NCBI GenBank assembly: GCA_003254885.1 | Contig: QANT01008839.1 | Coordinates: 1-40,040 of the forward strand | Length of the DNA stretch: 40,040 bases | Origin: Purshia tridentata | Taxonomy: Eukaryota > Streptophyta > Magnoliopsida > Rosales > Rosaceae | Reading direction: 5' to 3' | Part shown: positions 23,883-40,040 of the stretch, one piece after another | Position numbering within the stretch: the first letter of the stretch is position 1 | How the letters are laid out: each line of letters starts with the position of its first letter | Made by a program: the position numbers and the translations under genes | The notes under the pieces: generated by a model | Told to the model about the DNA's origin: nothing | Seen by the model: the letters and a program-made list of their open reading frames with translations, nothing else | Database searches by the model: none

Positions 23883-24005
23883 TGCAGCATACCCTTTTTT
23901 CTTTGTGAAGTAGCATAGTGGTTCATGTACAAGATTGGTCTGTAAAAACACATATTTGTTGCTAATATCACAACTGTGTATCTTTGCAACTTGAATTAAC
24001 CAAAC

Positions 24006-24695
24006 ATGGGAAGAGGGGAACTAGATGGCATTGTTGTGATCTCAGAGACTTTGTCAGCTTTGGGGTTGGAAGAATCTGCAACAAGCATTTCATCAGGAAC
24101 TCCTCCGCGAGTTCTATCTGTTCTTTCTTCGATTATCGAGAGATCCATTGAAAAGAATGAGAAATTACTAAGGGCATCAAAGATAGAAGAAGATGTTACA
24201 TTATTTCATGGATCAAAAGCACCCACCTTGACAATTAGAGAGTATATGGAGCGCATCTTCAAGTACACAAGATGCAGCATTTCTTGCTTTGTTGTTGCAC
24301 ACATATACATCGAAAGGTTCATTCAATCCACAGGCATTCGTCTCACTTATCTCAACATTCACCGGATTTTAATCACCAGCGTTATGATTGCTGCAAAGTT
24401 TATGGACTCTGAGTAAGTAGCAAATATACAATGCATCTCAAATTGGGAAGCTCATAAATTTTGCTGCAACACAATTTTTGTGCTCATTTTGGTTTGTGCT
24501 GGTGAATTGCTTTTCTGTGACTGCAGATGTTATAGCAATGCATACTTTGCCAAAGTGGGAGGAGTAAGCACTGTGGAGATGAACAAATTGGAGATGAAAT
24601 TTTTATCGAGTCTGGATTTTAAGCTCCATATAACCACAGAGTTCTTTGGGAAGTATTGTCAGAAGCTTGACAAGGAAAGCAAAGTCAACAATTGA
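24006..24695 (+). CDS. P/U-type cyclin
   Basis: Two exons, 24006-24412 and 24527-24695, total 576 nt (191 aa). The short length and single cyclin box are typical of plant CYCP/CYCU proteins. Landmarks are PPRVLSVLSSIIERSIEKNE, FHGSKAPTLTIREYMERIFKYTRCS, SCFVVAHIYIERF, NIHRILITSVMIAAKFMD, NAYFAKVGGVSTVEMNKLEMKFLSSLDF. The single intron lies within the cyclin box, splitting a GAA codon right after MDS. Known family: these are related to yeast PHO80, bind CDKA and link phosphate or nutrient state to cell division. It may correspond to At3g05327 by neighbourhood (from memory). The subgroup is not assigned. Confidence 0.9.
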
Positions 24696-25811
24696 AGGTC
24701 ACAGCTGCAAAACCAAATAAGGTGGTTGTGGTTTTTCGGCTCAAAATATAAATCATCACACAATGCAATGTCATCCAAGCTATACATGGTAGTGAGGGAA
24801 CTTATTGACTACTAAGAAGATACATGTTAGAAATGTATGATATGGAAAAAAGTAAAGACCATTTGAATTTGAATTTGTAAATGACGATCAGAGTATAACT
24901 AGCCATCATATTTGCTTCTCCTCGATGTGCATCCTCCCAACATCAACCATCAACCAATTTACGCTGGATGTACTTTGTTTCTTACATATTTTTCCGCACA
25001 GAATTTCAAGATTTCTATGTTGGTGTTGCCAAACAAGGAAATTAGAGATTGTCATTTTCCAAATTTTGATGTCTAAGTGAAATCTCATCTTTTTTTTCCT
25101 CATCCAAACACACTGTAAAGGAATTTTAAAAGAGCATTTGCAATTTGTAAAACCTAGGAACAATTACGGGTTCAATTGTTAGGTTCACTCGAGAAATCCC
25201 AAGGTATGTAAAAATTATTGCATGCACGAAAGGATCAAGATGAGTAGATGAGTTGCATTTAACAAATATGACCACTAGAGAAAATTGGTGTCCTTCAAAA
25301 ATTTTAACCTGTCCTCGTAGCCCATGGCCAATAGCTCTTGAAATAAAACAAGCTACCGAAGGAAAATGGATTGCAAAAAAGGCTCGTATAAAGGAAATTC
25401 TACAAGATCCCAGAAATATGGTTGATTTAATCACGACGAAATAGAACATTCATGAACAACTGCAAAGGAAATAATTAATTATAACGGGATCAACTCATAC
25501 CAAAACTTTTTTCACTGCACAAGTTAATAACTCATTCCATTGTATTCTCTGTTTCAAACAGCCTTTACCCATGGCACAGAAAAGGAACATGATTAAAGGT
25601 AGTATTTAGCGCACTTCATATAACCCTGCAGAGAAGGTAACAAGTGAAAAGGTTTAAGGGTGGAATAATTGGATAGGTACTTGCAATCTCTCTACAAATC
25701 AACCCAAGAAAATGGGGATCTGAAGATGACAGCTTCACGAAGCCATCACATGGCAGGAAGCAGGCCTGAGCTAGTAAGCCAGTTGATGCATAAAACTTCA
25801 TCCGGTATCCT
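24696..25811. other. convergent 3' flanks of cyclin and MIRO
   Basis: This contains the two 3' untranslated regions. A stretch at 25140-25443 on the plus strand is less AT-rich and almost open: one in-frame stop near 25240, then 63 codons from 25253. I do not recognise the peptide and assign no gene. The remainder is spacer. Confidence 0.4.
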
Positions 25812-31643
<5,832 letters not shown>

Positions 31644-32344
31644 TGAAACTGCAAAGCAAAACCCAAAACCCTAATTGCTCAATAAAACTCCTACTAAACA
31701 AAATAAATAAAAATGCAATTTGCTCGAAAAACTTCGTAACAAGTGAAGTGGAGTGGGATAACCACAAATATTCCAAGAATTAGGAGCAAAGGTGAATCAA
31801 ACTCTTTCATTCATACATAGATTTTAAGAAGCTTTAGCTTGTGACTGATGTAATGGCAAAACCATAAATAACTTTAGCTTTGAGGGGCAAAGCTTTTAAG
31901 CAATCAAGAAAGTCGAAAAAAAACATAGATTCGAGAACCCCAGTGTTTGTGAAAGAGTGGAAGTGCACAGAGAGAGGTGGATGGGATGATGGAAGCGATG
32001 GCATAATGGTAATAAACCTGGATTCCGGGGATTAAGATTGAGACCTTGAGAACTCTTTCTTTGTTGAAGAACCTTCAAAAGAAAATCCACCAGAACCCCT
32101 ACTCGGTTTGGTGGTGGTGGTGGCTGTACGTGTGGCTGCTCGTGAGAGAAAGTGTGAAGAAGCTTCACAGAAGAAAATACCTTCTGGTTTTTTTTTTTGG
32201 TTGCTACGATAATATTTTTTTTAAGCGGTAGTGACACATAGACCGTTGTGGCTTAGTAGGCTAGCTGAGTTGGATGTTGTGTGGGGTTTGTTGCCACGTC
32301 AGATTATGCATTAATGACTGGAAGTTTCGTTGAGCTGGTACACG

Positions 32345-33090
32345 TGTATAATGCTCCTTATACGTACGGGAAAACATCCCTTATATGGGACACGCATTAC
32401 GGAAAAACGCCCTTAATAGAACAAATTAACCCATTTACAAGAAAACGCCTCTTATACACACCTAATTGAAAAAATGCTTCTTATACTAAAAAAACCCCTT
32501 ATATGAGAAATCGACCCCTATAAAGGAAAGCGTCCCTTATATGGGAAAACAGATGCCCCTTATACAAAAAATTACTGAAAAATGTCTATGATGCGCACAC
32601 ATAAGAAGACAATTTGAATACAAGAAAACTTCCCTTATATGGTAAAATGCCTTTTATACGAAAAAAAATCTTTATGTACAGGAAAACACTCTAAATACAT
32701 AAAAGCGTCCCATGTACATGAAAATATCTCATTATACAAAAAAAGGGCCTCTTATACGAAAAGACGCTCAAGATATTAGAAATCGACCATCATATGAAAA
32801 AAATGCCTAATAGATGAGAAAATGCCCCTTATACTATAAATCAATTCTTATATGGAAAACACCCCTTATACGAAAAAACACACCATAAACGAGAAAACGC
32901 CCATGATACGAACAAAACCTCAAATATGAAATATTACCAAATATATGAAAAAACGACCCTTATAATATGAGAGAAATGCCTCTTATATGAGAAAAATCCC
33001 TTTATACGAAAAAAAAAACGTCTTTTATACGAGAAACACACCTTATATAGGAAAATGCCCCTTATACAAAAAAAGGCTCCTTATACAAAA
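32345..33090. repeat. degenerate minisatellite, period about 20 bp
   Basis: A loose unit like AAAACGCCCCTTATAYGAGA recurs through about 745 bp. At least 20 recognisable CYYYTTATAY cores can be read, including near 32357, 32390, 32497, 32533, 32556, 32635, 32750, 32826, 32863, 32971, 33041, 33058 and 33079. Each core is usually followed by GAAAA or an A-run. Spacing is mostly 18-22 bp or twice that. Units differ by point changes and small gaps, so it looks old. It ends about 660 bp before the PNC start codon. Confidence 0.85.
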
Positions 33091-33655
33091 CGTTTTGGAT
33101 CGTTAAAATATAATATAGAGTAAATTTCATAAAGAGGCATTATTTAATAGAGTAAATTTCAAGGAATTATTTAATAAAATGAACATGTTAAATCGAATAA
33201 TTGATTTATCTACATATAAATAAAATGAGGCATTTCAATAACAAAAAATAAAGAATCTATATCTAATTAAGCAAAACGAGCACCAAATAATATTGGCGCC
33301 TAAGCCAATTACTTAATGATTATTGTGGGTCAACACTTAACAGCTAAATCATACACTTGTTAATACGAAGTTAAAATGGATGAGAGGGCGATTAGGTGTA
33401 AGTAACGGCCGTGGGGAAATACAATGAGCAAGTGCACGAGAGCGACCCACGAATACGAAATGAATCATGAATTTCCAAACCGCCACGAGATTAATCCAAG
33501 GACGGCGAAAGAGTCCCACGTTTATCAAATCCTAACAAAACGACACCGCATATGTCTCTCTATCTCACTGATTCCGTCACTTTTCTTCGCACTCATTCAC
33601 AATTCACAACGGACAATTTCCATATTCAACGCCACCTAAACCCCTCCACCTCCCC

Positions 33656-33666
33656 CTATATATACA
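33656..33666 (+). promoter_or_regulatory. TATA box of PNC
   Basis: CTATATATACA follows a C-rich stretch and lies about 85 bp before the PNC ATG, a typical plant core-promoter layout. Confidence 0.6.
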
Positions 33667-33747
33667 TACTACACACACTTTTTTATTTATATTTTTTATA
33701 TATATGTTACGTACTAACCAGTAAAAATAAACAAATAATTGAAGAAC

Positions 33748-36324
33748 ATGGGTGTTGATCTTGATCTCGAATCTATATCGGAGGCAACTTCAGGAGCCAT
33801 AGGATCACTTCTGAGCACCACCATCTTGTACCCACTTGACACCTGCAAGACCAGGTACCAAGCTGACGTTCGAGCCAATGATCAGGCCAAGTACAGGTAG
33901 GCACACACCTCCCACCTCTTCTATCCTCAGTTTTCTGATCTGGGTCTGTATAATTATCTTTGGATCATCATGCTGTGATTTGGTTTCAGGGAAATTTCTA
34001 CAATTTTCTTTGTTTATGTGAGAGATGGTGAGTGAATTATACTTGGGTAGTTGGCAGTTAGCACCTATATGTTGTTAATTTTCAAGAACATGATAGGTGA
34101 GATCAGTTACCCCTTCAGATCATCATATGACCCAGCTCAATTTCAGAGTCTTATCGAGTAAACAAATTGGGTTAATTATATTGAGCATTGTAGCACTAGC
34201 AATTCAACTTCAAATCTTTCACCTTATATATGGTGCTATCCTTAATCTAAGATTATCTTTTGGAACTGTTTGGATCATGTCATGCTGTGTGACTTTTAAT
34301 GATGAAAGAAAGTAGTGTCATATTGTCAAGACTGAGAAAAAGATAAATGATTTTGTTGTATGGCAATAGTTAAATAAATGTTAGTTAATTATTGCCACAC
34401 GACTGCCATGAGAAGGGGATGTAAGATACTATAGTTAGTGCTAGTATGCTGCAACCCAACTGCTAGAACTTTTTCCATGCGCTGAACCTTTTGAAAATAT
34501 CAGATACTTGTATAGTATGCCTGACTATTCATTGTTGGAAGAGGTCCTAAGTAAGTTATGTCTGTATAATTAGTAGTAAATCCCCTGTTTTTGATGTTTG
34601 TAACATAAAAGATTTGCATTTTTTTAACTATGTGCTGTGTAGAGCTCTTCCTGTAGCAAGCATGTAGCAATTGTGCCTTTACAATATTAAAAACATATAT
34701 ATAGGTTTTTCATGGTTATATGTCATAAATTCAGTTAAGGAATTTTTGGACGGTGCATATTAGAGTTTTGGTCATGTATTTTGTTGGTGATATGTGCATA
34801 TATAAAGCTTTCTGCATAGTTTCCCATGATTCTTTCGGGTTCAATTAATATGTTTGCTAACTGCTAGGAGACAATAGCTTCTGTGTTAGTACAGACTGTT
34901 TAAGTCAGCAGTCGGCTATAATTTAGTATATAATTGACCAAGTTTCACTGGTTCTGGCTTTTATAGGAACCTTTCAGATGTGTTTTGGGAGGCAATATCC
35001 ACACGCCAGGTTCTTTCGCTGTATCAGGGTCTGGAAACAAAAAACCTGCAATCCTTCATTGCTCAGTTTGTTTACTTTTATGGGTATAGCTACTTCAAAA
35101 GACTATATCTGGAAAAAAGTGGTGCTAAATCAATAGGAACAAAAGCAAACTTGATCCTTGCTGCTGCTGCTGGGGCTTGCACAGCTATTGTGACTCAGGT
35201 AAGCCATTTGTGTAAAGTCGTCCCAATTTTTACTCGATAGTTTTTTAATTGATATAATAAGAACTTGGGGTTACAAACTGTAATATAAAAAAAGAACATG
35301 ACATAGAACTTTCATAGGGCAAAACATGAGTTTGGACTCTGTATTATTAGTCAATGCTCAAGTGTTCCCATTTTGACTGGAAGTGGAGAATAGGAAGACT
35401 CTGGGTTTTATTTATAATGATGTCATGAAACTTCATGTCACTTTATTTTACCTCTATGATTTTGCACACTGAATTGAAGTTTAATGACTAGCTGGTTTAT
35501 CACTGTGTAGCCTCTAGATACAGCCTCGTCAAGGATGCAGACAAGTGCCTTTGGAAAATCCAAAGGGCTGTGGAAGACCCTTACAGAGGGCACCTGGAGA
35601 GATGCATTTGATGGGCTTGGAATCTCCCTGTTGCTGACCGCAAACCCTGCAATTCAGGTAGTCTTGGCATTTTCAATCTAACATTACTGTTTCTGTTCCT
35701 TTAGTCTCTAGAATTTAAGTAGCACTGCATCTTATTACGTTGCCTTAAACTCAAAATATCATGAGACAATGATTGAGGCTGAAACTGAGATTGTTACATA
35801 CTTCAGTATACGGTGTTCGATCAGCTAAAACTAAGACTCCTGAAAGGAAAACAAAATGAAATGGGCAAGGGCTCATCCCCAGAAGCCCTTTCTGCCTTTA
35901 CAGCATTTGTTCTAGGAGCAGTCTCAAAGAGTGTTGCCACCGTTCTGACCTATCCTGCCATCAGGTGCATAATTGCTCTCTCAAACTCTTGTGTCATTTA
36001 TAAGCTTGATCTTGGGAATCAATTCAAATGTTTACTTCCTACAGGTGTAAGGTCATGATCCAAGCTGCTGACCAAGAAGATGAAAAAACCAAGGAAGTTC
36101 TGCCAAAGTCGCGCAAAACGATTCCAAGAGTTCTCTATGCTATATGGAAAAGGGAAGGGGTCCTGGGCTTCTTCAAAGGATTGCATGCTCAGATCTTGAA
36201 GACTGTTCTGAGTTCAGCATTGCTTTTGATGATCAAGGAAAAAATTTCCGCTACTACTTGGGTTCTTATACTTTCAATTAGACGGTATCTATTGCTCACA
36301 AGGGGAAGACTGAAAAATGCTTGA
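33748..36324 (+). CDS. PNC1: peroxisomal adenine nucleotide carrier
   Basis: Five exons, 33748-33896, 34967-35198, 35511-35657, 35807-35964, 36045-36324, total 966 nt (321 aa), matching the roughly 322 aa of Arabidopsis PNC1. It is a mitochondrial carrier family protein with three repeats. The signature of repeat 1 is YPLDTCKTR and of repeat 2 [11 protein letters not shown]. Repeat 3 is YPAIRCKVM, with Ile where the acidic residue is usual; this is also how I recall PNC. Other landmarks: [80 protein letters not shown]. Known role: imports cytosolic ATP into peroxisomes in exchange for AMP/ADP, feeding fatty-acid activation and beta-oxidation. PNC1 and PNC2 cannot be told apart here. The first intron is long, about 1.07 kb. 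Confidence 0.95.
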
Positions 36325-37379
36325 TTGTAATTGTATCAACAAGAATATGCCTAATTCTCATGTAAATTAGGTGAGAGTTTTATCTGATTAGCTGAAACAG
36401 ATGCACTCTTATAAGTGGGGGTCGATTCTCGAATAGGAGCTGTTTTGTAATAAAGTGGTTTTTAGTCAGAGAGGAGTGATTGTTCAGGCCTGCTTCAAAG
36501 ATGATGGATATGTCAGTCCTTAGCGTAAACTTTTAATTAAAAATTTAAGAGTAATAATGTAGTGCGGAAATTTTGGTTCTGCAAAAATATTTATTCATAA
36601 AATTACTTGTGTAATTGTAATATTGTATACTATTCTCAGATGAAAATTCTATTACCTTATACAATCTGGTTTACTGACAGGAATTATCTTCAGGGACTCC
36701 ACTTGTGGATGCGCATTTGTGCCTTCTGAATTCTATGTGCCAAAATCTTTTGTGGGGTGCCTGGATTCCAATTAGAAGTGTTTCTAATTAGTTTTAGGAG
36801 TCCATCTCTTTGATCACGATAGATGGTGAACTATTCAGTTAACATGGCAACTACCATTTAACTTTGATCAAATTTTAACCTACCTACATAATAGAGTATA
36901 TATGGTAGATATTAATGTTGGTAGTATTGGTGGTAGGGATGTTGATGATCAAATACGAAGACATACATGAAAGTGGTTTTTTTTAATAGAGTACGTATGT
37001 ATTATTGTTCAAGTAAAACTTATGTATATGTCAAAGATGTGGATATAAGTGAAAGTGATGGCCATTTTAAAGAATATAAAGGAAAAATATAGGGAGGAAA
37101 CTAATTATTTATAAACATAGCTTATGTATTCATGATGTTTAGTTTTATTTGAATGCAAGTGATTTTCTCATTAAGAAATTACGTGTTCAAATATAAGTGA
37201 CTACATTTGGAGTCGACGTCGAGGTGGTGAGGGTGTGCCAGATTTGGTTGTAAAAAGGGTATTTTATGAATTTTGATGTGTATTAAGAAATTTATAAAAT
37301 AAAAAAGAAATTTAAGAGCCCAAACAACTATTCAGAGTTCCTAGAGCTCCGGAGCCACCCATTAATAGTAATGGAACTC
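36325..37379. other. PNC 3' flank and AT-rich spacer
   Basis: A polyadenylation signal AATAAA lies near 36449-36454, about 125 bp after the PNC stop. The rest is low-complexity AT-rich sequence with no coding signal or recognised element. Confidence 0.5.
36449..36454 (+). terminator. probable polyadenylation signal of PNC
   Basis: AATAAA follows a T-rich stretch about 125 bp after the stop codon. Confidence 0.4.
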
Positions 37380-37775
37380 TGCGCAAAGTTTCCTCCCGTG
37401 TGAAATCTTTGTTATTTTTTCTTATTTATTCAGTCACTACAAGATCAACAATTCCATGAGCCAAATATTTCGAAAAAAAAAATTCTTTATTTTATTCCGA
37501 AATGTTTTGTTTTGGCAAGACCCTCTTGACTAATTTCACGGAAGAAAGAGAAAGAATTCACTCTTTTATTTTGTTTAATAGCGATTTCCTGGTTACTAAC
37601 CAGGAATATCGATAAAAAAATGAAAAAAATGATCCACATGATTCTTTACTACAATTAAATCTTATGTTACCAAAGAAAAAATACATTCTTCGTATTTTTA
37701 TTTTCATTCCTATAAACTAAATAATTATTTGGTCACCACATGATTTTTCTTTAGAATTTGTCTGCTTGGTTGATC

Positions 37776-37834
37776 CAAAGCCTAAAGTGATTTCTCTTTC
37801 CCCCTCAAGTTTACCTGCTACGGTACCAGAGTGT
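37776..37834 (-). pseudogene. rbcL: rbcL fragment, nuclear copy
   Basis: About 59 bp encode HSGTVAGKLEGEREITLGF, matching the conserved segment around residues 325-345 of the RuBisCO large subunit, with one Val to Ala change. The frame breaks on both sides (GGATCAACC replaces the expected VDLLRDD codons). This is a fragment with no coding capacity. Confidence 0.6.
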
Positions 37835-38028
37835 TACATGCAATAGTACCTAAAATTACTACTGGAAAAATATATAAACGGTCTGATTCTATCTCTGTTC
37901 GTTCTGTTTGAAGAAAAGAAGGATCCCAAAGAATCATAGATGAATAGTCATTCGATGAAAATCATTTGAATATTCCGGTCAGAATAAGCATATAAATCCG
38001 TTATGTATGGATGATGAGATTCCATTGA

Positions 38029-38086
38029 TACGGAGCCAATTCCAATAGACTTATTGGAGGGTCCCATTGGCGTGCATCCAGTAGAC
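38029..38086 (-). pseudogene. 3' end of plastid trnI-CAU plus spacer
   Basis: The minus strand has the tRNA 3' acceptor text CTACTGGATGCA, then CGCCAATGGGACCCTCC and ATCATCCATACATAACG. I recall this as the flank of plastid trnI-CAU. The tRNA body with its anticodon is missing, so it cannot be a functional tRNA gene. Confidence 0.45.
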
Positions 38087-38951
38087 ATAGTAATAGAAAT
38101 ACATGTCCTACCGAGACAGAATTTGTAACCTCCAATACCCAACCAAAGGGCTACTGCAGTGCCAATCAAAAAGACGGTTGCACCAGTTTGACTGGGGGGG
38201 GTGGTGATTTAGTGGCAGTGGGCGGCAAGGTTGCTTTGTTACCTATTCCATTAGGAACCGCAGATTTTTTGGTACGTTGATGAGAGTTACTTCGGAAACA
38301 AAAAAAGTAAAATAAATTTTATTTTTGTTATTCTCCCAATTCCACTCCGTTTGGACGAAATGATAAAGGAATACCCAGAAACACACATTTACAAAATCTT
38401 CGCATCTACCACCTGCAATTCATATTGGTTGGGAGAACCAGACCTTAGGTATATTAGAAAACATATGACGATTTCAGTTATGAATTTGGGTTCGGGTGTC
38501 AAATGATGGGTTGAGGGGATATTCAATAAAGTAATTTAATCAAGCAAAACTAACATCAAGCAAAAAGAACCCTACGCATGCGTGTGTAGCGAGTGGGAAA
38601 AGGTCAACACAGAAATCTATCAATTAAATTTAACATAGAAATATACGCAGAATCAGTGGAAGTTGGTTGAGATGAAAATGCAGAGCGTAGGGGTGTTTAT
38701 GCAGCTTCAGCTCAGCTTGTGAATAGCTTAACACAGATTTTAACAAAAATATGATTTCCAAATTTCCAAATTAAACAAAATATAATTTGGTGATTCTGAA
38801 AAATTAATTTTTAATTTATGTTTTTGGGTTGTTCTAATTTGGGCACTTGTGTTTGTGTTTTCTGCTCTTCTCATTGGATATTATAGCAAGGAAATAGAAA
38901 ACTTGGATCGAAGTAACAATAAGAAAATAAAAACAAGGAAATTTAACCTCT

Positions 38952-39020
38952 TCAAATATTCCATATTTTGATACACCAAACCATTCCTGCTACACCAAGA
39001 GAATACAACGCCTGTATCAT
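38952..39020 (-). pseudogene. 22-codon ORF after a promoter and leader intron; possible decayed gene start
   Basis: On the minus strand a TATA-like CTATATATA lies at 39341-39334. A likely leader exon ends CATTTCAG with donor GTAACTT at 39266. An acceptor TTTTTTCAG follows, 13 bp before an ATG at 39020. The ORF reads MIQALYSLGVAGMVWCIKIWNI and stops at 38952. The first residues resemble the start of plant BAP31-like ER membrane proteins (MIQLLY...FAEM). Nothing downstream continues that protein. It is either a truncated gene copy or a chance arrangement. Confidence 0.3.
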
Positions 39021-39606
39021 GGCTACAGACTGACTGAAAAAAGAAAATAAGGGAAATTAGAAGACAAAAATTTTAATCTTAGATAGGATTTTGCAACTGC
39101 GATCTACTTTCATTTTCCAACAACTTCTCAGAAATTACAAGGAATTATAAGAAACTAAAGTACAGAACTACTTTCATTATCCTTACCCCATACCCAAATT
39201 GATTAGAACCCTCAGATGATAAATTGAAACGAACAAATAGAAGAAAAAATAAGAAGTTTAAGTTACCTGAAATGGAGTGCCGCAAGGATTGATCAGGTTC
39301 TAGGGTTTTCTTTTGTTTTCAAGGGAAGGCAGGCTATATATACAAGCAGAGAAGTGCACGGTCGGAACATCTGGGAGCTTCTAAAATAAGGAATAAGGAA
39401 AATGCTTGGGTCTTAAGCATAATTCTTAAGAACCCAAGTATTTCCCCAAAAAAAACCTCACACAAATTGACCGCAAAAAAACCCGCCTATCAAATTTTGG
39501 GTTAATTACATTACCAAGAAAATCGATTTTGGTGCTCATGTTTTACTCTACTAACGAATTTTGTCCATGCTCATGCTTAGGCATTGAGTGACTTGAGTAT
39601 CTATGT

Positions 39607-39673
39607 TTTTGGGTTGTTTGTAATTTTATGATAATTTTANTTTTGGGTTGTTTGTAATTTTATGATAATTTTA
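39607..39673 (+). repeat. 33-bp direct duplication around an N
   Basis: The 33 bases at 39607-39639 (TTTTGGGTTGTTTGTAATTT and the rest) are repeated exactly at 39641-39673, separated by a single N at 39640. This is the pattern of two overlapping contig ends placed side by side. Confidence 0.9.
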
Positions 39674-40040
39674 ACAAAATTTAAATGTTCAATTTTTTTA
39701 TAAAGTATTCATAAAAATATTTTGTTGAGGAATTCAAATATTATTTTATGTGTTTTCTATAACTAATTTTTATTTTTATTTTTCGTATTTATTTGTTAAA
39801 GAAGTTGGGATTTACAAAATTTTTAGGATTTGAATTTTTGAGTTTGGGATTCTTTAAACTTTTATTTGAAATTAAATTAAAGGCTAAATGTATGATTTTA
39901 AAGAGTAAATAGTCATTTTGCTCTTCATAATATTACACTTGTGTCAATTTAGTCTTCAGACTTCTAATTTGAAAAATTAAGGACTCTGACTTTTTCAATT
40001 TTGCCAATTGAGGACTTTTTCGTCAATTTACACATTTTTC

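Larger units (their letters stand above)
22831..24005. other. GUX promoter, MITE-like element, cyclin promoter
   Basis: This 1.2-kb AT-rich gap separates two divergent genes. It holds the inverted-repeat element at 22909-23245, a CT tract at about 23679-23700 and a TATA-like word before the cyclin gene. I see no coding signal; short open frames here overlap the element and lack any family likeness. Confidence 0.5.
31644..33747. other. divergent MIRO/PNC intergenic region
   Basis: The MIRO leader is probably 31644 to about 32200. A possible untranslated exon with a GT donor (minus strand, near 32045) suggests a leader intron. From 32345 to 33090 is the minisatellite (own entry). From 33100 to 33655 comes AT-rich sequence, then the PNC core promoter. 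No coding region is supported. Confidence 0.5.
37380..38500 (-). other. nuclear patchwork with plastid-derived fragments (NUPT-like)
   Basis: Two pieces are recognisable on the minus strand. At 37834-37776 the frame reads HSGTVAGKLEGEREITLGF, a short internal piece of RuBisCO large subunit (rbcL). At about 38086-38029 the sequence CTACTGGATGCACGCCAATG and what follows matches, as I remember it, the 3' end of plastid trnI-CAU and its adjacent spacer. These loci are far apart in a plastome, so the tract looks like a joined and rearranged insertion. A 73-codon frame at 38169-37948 runs through the trnI spacer and is not a gene. The true limits are uncertain. Confidence 0.5.
38501..40040. other. 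right flank, AT-rich
   Basis: It holds the possible truncated gene at 38952-39341 on the minus strand, the duplicated 33-bp sequence around an N at 39640, and a repeat-like right end (39885-40040). In that end the word TCAATTT with AGTCTT/AGGACT-type text recurs in both orientations. No intact gene is seen. Confidence 0.45.

Noticed and set aside
32345..33090. Interstitial telomere repeat or CRISPR-like array
   Set aside because: Words like CCCTTA recall plant telomere CCCTAAA, but the period is about 20 bp and the unit is not telomeric. There are no exact repeats separated by unique spacers, so it is not CRISPR.
35807..36100. PNC third repeat lacks the acidic PxD residue
   Set aside because: The YPAIRCKVM form is, as I recall, normal for PNC proteins, so it is not a mutation of this copy.
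37948..38169. A 73-codon membrane-like protein gene on the minus strand
   Set aside because: Half of the frame runs through what looks like plastid trnI-CAU flanking spacer. It is a chance frame within an organelle-derived patchwork.

Overview
The window is nuclear DNA of a flowering plant, almost certainly a eudicot. The evidence is split genes with short GT-AG introns, AT-rich introns and spacers, plant-only gene families (TANGLED1, NPK1/ANP-type MAPKKK, GUX/PGSIP glycosyltransferase, P/U-type cyclin, DUF1995 and J-domain/ferredoxin plastid proteins), long CT/GA microsatellites and fragments of plastid DNA. The sequence does not fix genus or species. I reassembled nine protein-coding genes exon by exon. 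Every one gives a total coding length divisible by three, an ATG start and an in-frame stop.

Layout, left to right: 1-835, AT-rich flank with a palindromic CGAAATTTCG cluster. 836-2640 (+), plastid J-domain/ferredoxin-like protein. 6629-3205 (-), DUF1995 plastid protein related to LPA3. 7168-11497 (+), kinesin-14, head-to-head with the DUF1995 gene. 12303-14022 (+), TANGLED1. 19877-14931 (-), ANP/NPK1 MAPKKK. 22830-20674 (-), GUX-type GT8 xylan glucuronosyltransferase. 22909-23245, a MITE-like element. 24006-24695 (+), P/U-type cyclin. 31643-25812 (-), mitochondrial Rho GTPase MIRO. 32345-33090, a degenerate minisatellite of about 20-bp period. 33748-36324 (+), peroxisomal adenine nucleotide carrier PNC. 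37380-38500, a patchwork with plastid-derived pieces. 38950-39345 (-), a promoter and leader followed by a 22-codon ORF, possibly the 5' end of a decayed gene.

Functionally, three neighbours (kinesin-14, TAN1, ANP) belong to families that act on microtubules in plant cell division. The first two have mitosis-specific activator (MSA, AACGG) elements upstream. TAN1 marks the division plane, and NPK1/ANP kinases drive phragmoplast expansion. The other genes serve plastid biogenesis, xylan modification, mitochondrial dynamics and peroxisomal ATP import. From memory, the gene set resembles a merger of two duplicated Arabidopsis blocks (At5g27520-27560 and At3g05290-05345) plus the ANP-GUX pair (At1g54960/At1g54940 or At1g09000/At1g08990). 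That should be tested by a synteny search.

I found no clear previously undescribed multi-gene system. The most unusual items are the minisatellite between MIRO and PNC, the AACGG cluster before TAN1, a perfect intronic hairpin, a kinesin splice donor invaded by a CT tract, the plastid-DNA patchwork, and duplications beside both N positions that suggest assembly joins.
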